From Tethya wilhelma (lineage: Eukaryota; Porifera; Demospongiae; Tethyida; Tethyidae), in NCBI GenBank assembly GCA_964030475.1, contig CAXIPT010000001.1, positions 15,515,674 through 15,579,673 of the forward strand: 64,000 nucleotides of DNA. Reading direction: 5' to 3'. Shown piece by piece: positions 57,063 through 64,000 of this stretch. The notes beneath the pieces were generated by a model that was not told where the DNA came from, ran no database searches, and saw nothing but the letters and a program-made list of their open reading frames with translations. Every line of letters begins with the position of its first letter. The stretch's first letter is position 1. A program made the translations under genes and the position numbers.

Positions 57063-58231
57063 AGTCTCTCGATGGTTCTGTGACTGCTAGCTGGGAGGGC
57101 ATCAGAGTCCATGCCATGGCCACTCATCCAAACTGTAACCTAGTCTTTGCAGCTGATACTCACAATAGGATTAGACAGTATAATTTTCATGACAAAACTT
57201 CCAATACTCTGTAAGTGCTTTGGAATCATTTTCTTTAATGCACACCTATTACACACACACACTACCCTTGAAACAAACTGAAAACTGAAACACTGAAATG
57301 GTTTTCTCTTGGTTTTGTATGTTATGAATAGAGAGTTTATTTAAGTGTGTTTTTTGACACATTAGAATTCAAGAAAACCACCCAATAATGGCATTCACTC
57401 TCTCAAGCAATGGACGACTGGCTCTACTCAATGTAGCAACACAGGTATGATAATGGTGTGTGTCTGTCATGTGAACAATATGTTAAGTTGGTACTGAAAC
57501 ACGAGCACCTGATTCATCATGTGACTCTAGTTGCATTTGCTGATGGCATGATTAGCTGCACTAAATGTCATCATGTGGTATGCAGTGGGGCTTTTCAGTT
57601 TAGTTGCAATTAACTGTACTTCTACAGTAAGCAATGGATACAGTGTGTTTCATCATGTATTAGAGTGACCGTGCATGTTGTGTGTTGTCGATGCATCTAC
57701 CTGTCGTGAATGTTGTGTTTCTCTATTTGTTTGTTCTCTTTGTCGTGGTTTTGTTTGTGTAGGGTGTTCATGTGTGGGACCTGCAGGACAGGTGCTTATT
57801 GCGTCGTTATCAAGGAGTCACCCAGGGGCTCTATACCATTCATTCGTGCTACGGTGGCTGCAGTGATAGCTTCATTGCTAGTGGAAGTGAAGGTATAGTA
57901 TAAGAAAGAAAATATTATGTCTTGAAATATTGTGAAAGGGAAAGATGATTCCAGACAAATTCTGGGACTGGTCTGTCAAAGAAAAACACGTTAATTGTAT
58001 TAGTATACATGACAATGTACATTTACTGTTACATTAACATTACATCTACATTTACATTTACTGTTTCACCATATATTATGTTCACTGTGTTTTGTGTACA
58101 TTGTACATAGTCGAAGTCAGCTCACTCTGATCTCTACTCACCCCCATACTCACAAACCTAACTGCACATACATAATTTATACTATTGTGCCCACTTAGAT
58201 ATAATTATTATACACACATGTATATCAACTC

Positions 58232-58273
<42 letters not shown>

Positions 58274-60027
58274 CTATCCAGACCACCATGTATACATATG
58301 GCACCATAGACGAGAATCCCCAGTGATAGTGCTCAGAGGTCACTCTAGGGCGGTGAACTGTGTCTCGTGGAACCCTGTCCGTCACCACATGTTGGCATCG
58401 GCCAGTGACGATGGGACCGTGAGGATATGGGGCACAGAGGATCAGATGAGGGCCTACCAGGAGCACCAGCGAGAGAGGGAGAAGGAGAAAGAGGAACAGA
58501 GACAAAAGGTGTGCTCTCTACTACTCACTAGCATGCTCAACCTCAGTGTAGTCCAGTTACTAGCCTCGATCTCAGGCCCCTCCCTTAGCTTTTTTTACGA
58601 AAAAGCACAGAGGGAGGCTAGTTCTGTGCATGTTCTTGTGGTTGTCTGTATCTTCTATTGGCTGTTGTGATTATATAGAATGATATTTTTGTCAGTGTAC
58701 TACATGTTCTCGTGTTGTACATCACCATGTACTGTACTTGTACAAGAAGCCGTGTATAAGCTGTTGATGTTCGTGTGTACCCTTTTATCTCAGGATGTAT
58801 CACTCTCAGCACTCAATGGCTCCACTAGTGGCAGCACTGGTGGTGGTGGTGGCCGACACAGACAAGACCTAGAGTCTTTGGAGAGTGAGGGAATGGACAT
58901 TCAACCCTCGGAGGCCTCCCAATCCTCAGAGACGGACCCTCAGTCTTCAGAACTCGAGAGAAACGAAGAGAGCACAAGTAGTTTGAGTTTGTCGAGTGAG
59001 AGATTAGAGGAAAGTCTCCTCAGTAGCATCGTCCTGCCGTTGGGCAGTGCACCGTCGCTGTCAACAACTGCTGCAGTAAGAACAACAGCTACAAGTGGGA
59101 GTTTGTCCATGAGGTCTGCAAGCCTCGACACCCTGCAGAGGAGCTCCTTCTCTATACACATAGCAGGTGGCCACCAACAGCTCTCTGGGGACTCGCAGAT
59201 CACTGCCGTTGGAGAAGGTGGTGCCAGTGGCGGTGCCAATGTGACTCTAGTGCCTTTGTCCATAGCATCATCCTTAGGAAATCTAGGCTCTTCTGTTGAT
59301 CGCGACAGCTCTCAGCTCTCTCTTGATTCCAGCAATGGTAGCACAAGTCAAGGGGATATCTCACAGCTTGACGTAGACTTTGAAGACAGTTTGCAATTTT
59401 CGGCAAGATTATCTAGAACTAGTTCAGACAGTAATAATGCACCACCGAGTGTACCACTGGAATCGAGTGGCACTTCGATGTTAGCTTCAGTTCAAGTACC
59501 ACCATTACAACAGTCGACAAGTACCAGCGTGATAGTCCAATCCCCCAGTGGGAGGAGTCCACAACCGACGAGCTCTGAAGATGGCAGCCAACAACAAACA
59601 CCACCACAGCAACAGCAGCAGCAACAAGGCTCTAGACAACCACCGAGAGAAGGGGAGGAAGGTGGAGGGTCAAGGAGAACTGGTAAGTGGTTGATTTTTA
59701 TTTTTACTCTTTTATTTTGGGAGAAGGAGAGATTTTGTGACTTTTTAAATGTTATTTCTGTAATGATCATTCACGTTTTTTTTGTGGGTACCTGAGTTTT
59801 TGATAGTTTCCTTCATGGGGTTTTGGTTGAGAAGCTAGTCCCAACTGAAAATCGTAATAATTTTTGGTGTAAACAACTTTTATCTATTTCCTCCAATGCT
59901 TGATAAGTCAACTGTTCTAGAGAGATAAGGAAATATAGCAAACCAATCTCAACACCCATGCACCCAATCATGTATGTACACCACATGCACCCTTGATACA
60001 GGTGGTAGTATTTCCACTGTGGTGTGA
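52766..60027 (+). CDS. WDR26: WDR26, CTLH/GID E3 ligase subunit, with long Ser-rich C-terminal extension
   Basis: Exon 1 ends 53004. Then 53232-53248 (17 bases), 53717-53816, 54479-54535, 55129-55369, 55742-55892, 56026-56167, 56320-56457ish, 56681-56800, 57065-57210, 57367-57445, 57763-57890, 58280-58508, 58795-59681, 60002-60027. LisH/CTLH region ([40 protein letters not shown]) and the [20 protein letters not shown] linker match WDR26 closely. WD40 blades follow ([32 protein letters not shown]). WDR26 supports the multi-subunit CTLH ubiquitin ligase. After the propeller comes a charged helix ([14 protein letters not shown]), then about 300 residues rich in Ser, Gln and Gly, ending GGSISTVV. 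The first AUG is 52766, but the frame is open from 52547. Confidence 0.9.
56526..56566. repeat. (GT)n microsatellite in WDR26 intron
   Basis: Pure GT run about 70 bases after a donor. Confidence 0.9.
57013..57060. repeat. (CT)n microsatellite forming a splice acceptor tract
   Basis: CT run directly continued by CCCAG and the WDR26 exon starting 57065. Confidence 0.95.
58234..58271. repeat. (CA)n microsatellite near a splice acceptor
   Basis: CA run ending nine bases before the acceptor of the WDR26 exon at 58280. Confidence 0.95.
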
Positions 60028-60575
60028 ACCATCCCTCTAGCACGTCTGCTGTTTCCTTCACAAGAAACTCAGTATCATAGCACTATAATTATTATGATTA
60101 TTATAATAGCAATAACAACTTTATCATTATTTTTATTCTGTGGTTGTTGATGGCAGTTGATTTCCATCTCAATTGATCTGTCAATCTTGAGATCATTATC
60201 CTACTACTACAAGTACAGTGCATGTTAATTATCGCTGGTCTTACCATCGGCCTAAAAGGCAGTGGTGAGCAATTGTATACATAGGATAGTATTATTCCAT
60301 CATATGCCACAATACCAAAGGCTTATTAAACTGACCAGCTAGAAGATCTTCAAATCTCCTTGTGAATTTATATGCCCTTGATAATATTTGTATGAAAAAC
60401 AAAATGGCAATGTCTTGTGAGACTGGATAATAATAGCATAAGAAGTATAAATTTGAAAACAATTCTACTATAATACAAAATAATTAATATCACAACAGTG
60501 TTCATAGCGCATGGAGTGATCAAGTAAAGTATATAGTTCTACACGGCAACAACACCCTGACGGTTCACCCTGGAC
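60028..60575. other. Convergent 3' intergenic region
   Basis: AT-rich sequence between WDR26 and tetraspan 3. No gene seen. Confidence 0.5.
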
Positions 60576-61956
60576 CTAGGCATCCTCTCCTGTTGTTCCA
60601 TTCATTGGTTCTTCAGAGCTAGGGGTTGGTGAGGGCTCTTTGGCAAAAGTCACCGGTGACGTGTCATCCTTTGAGTAGGCTACCCTCTTCTCCAGTTGTG
60701 GGGAGTATCTGCCCATGTTGTCTTGCCACTTGAGCACCACAAACAGCACCATCCAGATGGTTAGGACGACAAATATTATTGTAGCAAAGAAACTAAATGT
60801 CTAAAATGGAAGAAATTATGTGTGGAACAAAAACAAAATTAAAAAATGAATAAATTAGTTTTGGCTATGTGCAAATTGTTGGGCAACCTCATGCAAGCCA
60901 TACTAGAATTGGAATGTAAAACTTAAAAGGTCACACATTCCACTGGTGAATAATTTGTAGTACTCTATATCAGTTACAAGGGTTCGTGGACTTTCTGTCC
61001 ACCCCTAGCAACACTAATGACATTATGTTTTCCCCCTACTACAACAGTGTGTACTACCACTACAGTAAACCCATGCACTATCACTTTCACATTGTTGACT
61101 CACTGAAGCAGCTGCAGCAGAGGCAGCTATATGATTGAGTCTGGTCATTCGGATCTCCTCATCTGTTCCTCTGTTTAGCCAGAAGTGCCAGTCCCCGCTG
61201 CGAGCACCGAGGGCCACAGCACCACCGAAGAAAAACAGTGCAATCACACCATTGATGATAGCATCCTAGGTACAATGTGATATAACACTCTAATGGCCGC
61301 CATGTACAGTACGATAGATGCTCTCTATTCAATGCTACGTATGTATAACACCAAGCATGCAAATTCTGTGGTTGACATAGTAAGATTTCTATAACACATT
61401 GGATTTCATCATAGTTTATTATCAAGCTGAGTGGATATCAACCTTGCACGATGTCAAACCCCCCATCCCCCATGTACGTAGCATGGAACACTGGTGCATG
61501 CACTATAAAGATAACAATGAAACCTACATACTCATTTTCACCCATTAAGGCTAACCACATCTACATACACCCACGGCAGATGTGGTCAAAACAAGTCTCT
61601 GATAGGACACAAAACAATAGTCCCACTATACAAACACTGAGTCCACATGTCCTGATATAATACATACCATGCAGTCCACATGCCCTGATAACATAGTCCA
61701 CATGCCCTAATAATAGAGTATATACTCACCGTTATGAACACAACTGTACTGTAGTTGCTGATGAACTGGAAATTGAGGAAGCGTGCCAGGAGAACCAGGC
61801 CTTCAAAGGGTACGACCAAGATGGTGACAAGAGCAGTCCATCCTGATGGAGGCCTCGTGTTGCGTCGAAGGCTTTCAATAGATGGCACTAATGTCTCTTG
61901 AGAGCCTAGGTCACTTACTAGAGCTATTGCTGCTATAAAGGCACAAGCTGCCACTA

Positions 61957-61957
<1 letters not shown>
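60576..61957 (-). CDS. Tetraspan family protein 3, 5' end missing
   Basis: Minus-strand exons 61730-61957, 61104-61265 and 60576-60800 join in phase 0 throughout, as in tetraspans 1 and 2. Membrane segments: IVAACAFIAAIALVSDL, then VLLARFLNFQFISNY (cf. ALRFLNLSIVDRY in tetraspan 2), DAIINGVIALFFFGGAVALG and FFATIIFVVLTIWMVLFVVL, followed by KWQDNMGRYSP (cf. KWQKNVGQILR). The tail is polar (PSPTPSSEEPMNGTTGEDA). The first exon with the PSLAIV..WQG motif should lie beyond 61957 on this strand, but that space holds a GT microsatellite and then a plus-strand paralogue. No start codon found. Confidence 0.65.

Positions 61958-62021
<64 letters not shown>
61958..62021. repeat. (GT)n microsatellite between two 5'-truncated tetraspan genes
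   Basis: On the minus strand it is a CA run that forms the acceptor tract of the first visible exon of tetraspan 3. Confidence 0.95.
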
Positions 62022-62024
<3 letters not shown>

Positions 62025-62096
62025 CTAGCATGCTTTGTGCCAACCATTATTTATGACGCGTATTGTTTCATAGTTCTGTTCTTACTTGCTCTGTAG

Positions 62097-62987
62097 GATG
62101 TTATTATTGCTGGTTTAACTGCTGGGGCTCTCTTTTGTGGAGCCATCCCTGCAGCTGTTTATGCTGGTGATATAAATTCCGCCATATTAGCTAGCAGCAG
62201 TGTAAAATCATCAACTGGAGCAGTTGCAGTAAGTTTGTCATCAAGAAATGCACGGAAAATAAGGCTAAATCAAATACTGCTTTTAATATTAGACCTCCTG
62301 TGTGTGTTTTTTTATTTTTTATCTAACTTCACAAACAATTTGCTTGTATATCTTCTAAAAATTCTGTGCAAAGTGAACACTTATGTTCAAGCTTGCCAAA
62401 TTTGTGGAGATTATTCTCTCCGAATTGTGTCATGTCTATTGGGTGGTTGGACCACCTGTCAAATTCTCAAACTCTTGTAAGTCTTGTTGTACATAATAGT
62501 TATTGTTATATATTTCGTATGATAGAAATCAGACATGCCTGATTTTTAGATCAAGTTGTAGCTGTAAATAATTATAATGTTTATTCTACTTGTCCCTTGA
62601 ATTAATTAATCATAAGCTCCACTCTATACAAGTAATATATATTTGTATCAGCTTCACATAATTAGCCATGTATGTGAGCAATGGAACAGCTTCACTTCCT
62701 ACAGTCAGTGTAGTTGGAAAAGGTCATTAAAATTACAAACACAAAATTACTTTCATTCCATTTCCTAGGTTCTTCCCTCATGACATTGTATGTTTCATGA
62801 GAACATTTCACCTGTCTTGTCCCTTTTGTAGGCGTTTGCATTCTTGGATCTGTTTGCATTCATTGCTCTGATAGCATGGCTGGTTGTCGCTCGTTTCTTC
62901 TTGTCCAAGATGCTGAGCTACACCTCTAGAGGAGGAGGAGGAGGAGGAGGTGAGGAGGCATCTGCTCCCCCACCACAGGACTACTGA
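62097..62987 (+). CDS. Tetraspan family protein 4, 5' exons missing
   Basis: Exon 62097-62228 (DVIIAGLTAGALFCGAIPAA; 44 codons, phase 0 both ends) corresponds to exon 3 of the family. The last exon 62832-62987 (AFAFLDLFAFIALIAWLVVA) has a Gly/Glu tail ending APPPQDY, sharing the QDY terminus with tetraspan 2. Exons 1 and 2 are absent: directly upstream lie the GT microsatellite and the opposite-strand tetraspan 3. Either a misassembly or a real rearrangement has removed them. Confidence 0.55.
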
Positions 62988-63295
62988 AGAGAGGCACACC
63001 TCTAGTAGGACAGTCTAAAGTTTTAGAGGATTTAGTCTATATTTAGTATAACCCAGGTTTTTGTTGTTCTTTTGATTTTTGTGCTAAAAATTAATTGACT
63101 CTAATACTGTTTGATAACTTCCGGAATTCCCCATTCCGCGATCCGTTGCGCATTGCATGCATCTGGTGCAGGAAGTGTGATGTCACATGTAGTAGGAATC
63201 TAGTAATTATCTAGCTTAATTGTGAATCATATATAAGTTTGTGAAATTATTATGCTTCCAGCTAGATTATATACGTAGAGATCTATTGAACTACA
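62988..63295. other. Spacer between tetraspan 4 and tetraspan 5
   Basis: About 300 bases of UTR and promoter sequence; no gene seen. Confidence 0.5.
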
Positions 63296-63418
63296 ATGGT
63301 AAAAAGAAACGATAATTCTGAAGGGTTCCTGAGAGTTCTATTCACTCCAGACCCCGGGTTGGCCATAGTCAGATTCTGGCAAGGAGTAGTGGAGATCTTA
63401 CTGAGAGTGATCTGTCTG
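63296..63418 (+). CDS. Tetraspan family protein 5, first exon (rest outside window)
   Basis: ATG at 63296 opens a polar leader, then PDPGLAIVRFWQGVVEILLR, the N-terminal motif of tetraspans 1 and 2. It ends in phase 0 at a GTAAG donor at the same position as the first introns of those genes. No second exon recognised in the remaining 580 bases. Confidence 0.7.
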
Positions 63419-63956
63419 GTAAGTATAATATTTATATTATAATTATTATGCATAAAATGAATGTGAAAACTGTAAAATTAATAATGGGTTATTGGGTTTT
63501 AATGTTACATCTATTTATATGCAAATCAACTCAATGATTAGTTGATATTCATAATGAGTTCTCAGTCTAGTGCTCCATACAGCTAGCTGGTGTAATTGCA
63601 GAATTACTTGGATGCATTAACATGCATGCTTAGTCAAAGACTGAGCCACTCAGGTGCCTAGCCTGCGTATCATGCAGCCTGTTATGTTATTATATGGATA
63701 CTTGCAGTGAGCAGGCCAGGCATTGCATGGGCGGGGCGGGTTCCTTAGGTTTGGGATTGTTTGTAAAGATAGACCATATAAATTTCTACAGCATGATCGC
63801 AACTGAGATTGACTAACCATAACACGTTGACACTGTATAATATCACTAGACTTTGTTTTGGGTGTATGCAAATTTGTGGCAATGATATCAATTTTACAAG
63901 TGATGCTAGCCTGAAATCCATCTCAAGCAGTCACAACAGAACACCTAATAATTCAG

Positions 63957-63958
<2 letters not shown>
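63419..63958. other. Presumed first intron of tetraspan 5
   Basis: AT-rich sequence with no recognisable exon. Confidence 0.4.

Positions 63959-64000
<42 letters not shown>
63959..64000. repeat. (CA)n microsatellite at window end
   Basis: Pure CA run to the last base. By analogy with the paralogues it could be the acceptor tract of the next exon. Confidence 0.95.

Overview
The window looks like nuclear DNA of an early-branching animal, most likely a sponge. Genes are split by many short GT-AG introns (often 60-150 bases), dinucleotide microsatellites are dense, and several products belong to animal-associated families: an MTA-type NuRD subunit, a transmembrane semaphorin, Integrator subunit 7 and WDR26. 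The species cannot be named from sequence alone. All exon joins below are by eye, without transcripts, so ends may be off by a base or so.

Layout. 22-1697 (+): 3' end of a TPR-repeat gene. 2105-4621 (-): single-exon transmembrane semaphorin, sharing a 239-base divergent promoter with DLST (4861-15204, +), the E2 subunit of 2-oxoglutarate dehydrogenase. Long DLST introns hold a probable nested minus-strand coiled-coil gene, and the lipoyl-domain exons could not be found. 16377-27671 (-): two tandem giant membrane proteins with a beta-helix ectodomain and about ten membrane segments; their repeat numbers differ and the second has a shifted tail. They are flanked by a duplicated segment: intact DLST last exon plus a relic of a small coiled-coil gene on one side, decayed DLST last exon plus the intact small gene on the other. 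29888-40310 (+): INTS7. It holds an antisense tRNA-Arg in one intron, a near-identical 2.1-kb block repeated across a single N (probably a false duplication), and a large intronless secreted-protein gene nested antisense in a 3.6-kb intron.

40537-44342 (+): two genes of a four-membrane-segment family; the first carries three RING fingers. 44936-51733 (-): MTA, broken by a 464-base gap, sharing a promoter region with WDR26 (52766-60027, +). 60576-63418: three more members of the tetraspan family, two of them 5'-truncated and meeting head to head at a GT microsatellite, and one running out of the window.

Functional themes: chromatin and RNA processing (MTA, INTS7), ubiquitin ligation (WDR26 of the CTLH complex, the tetraspan-RING protein), surface and signalling proteins (semaphorin, beta-helix receptors, tetraspans) and mitochondrial metabolism (DLST). 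The observations most worth checking are the tetraspan/triple-RING fusion and its family cluster, the beta-helix receptor pair, microsatellites used as splice-acceptor tracts, the AUG-free WDR26 leader, and the duplication sandwich around the receptor pair.
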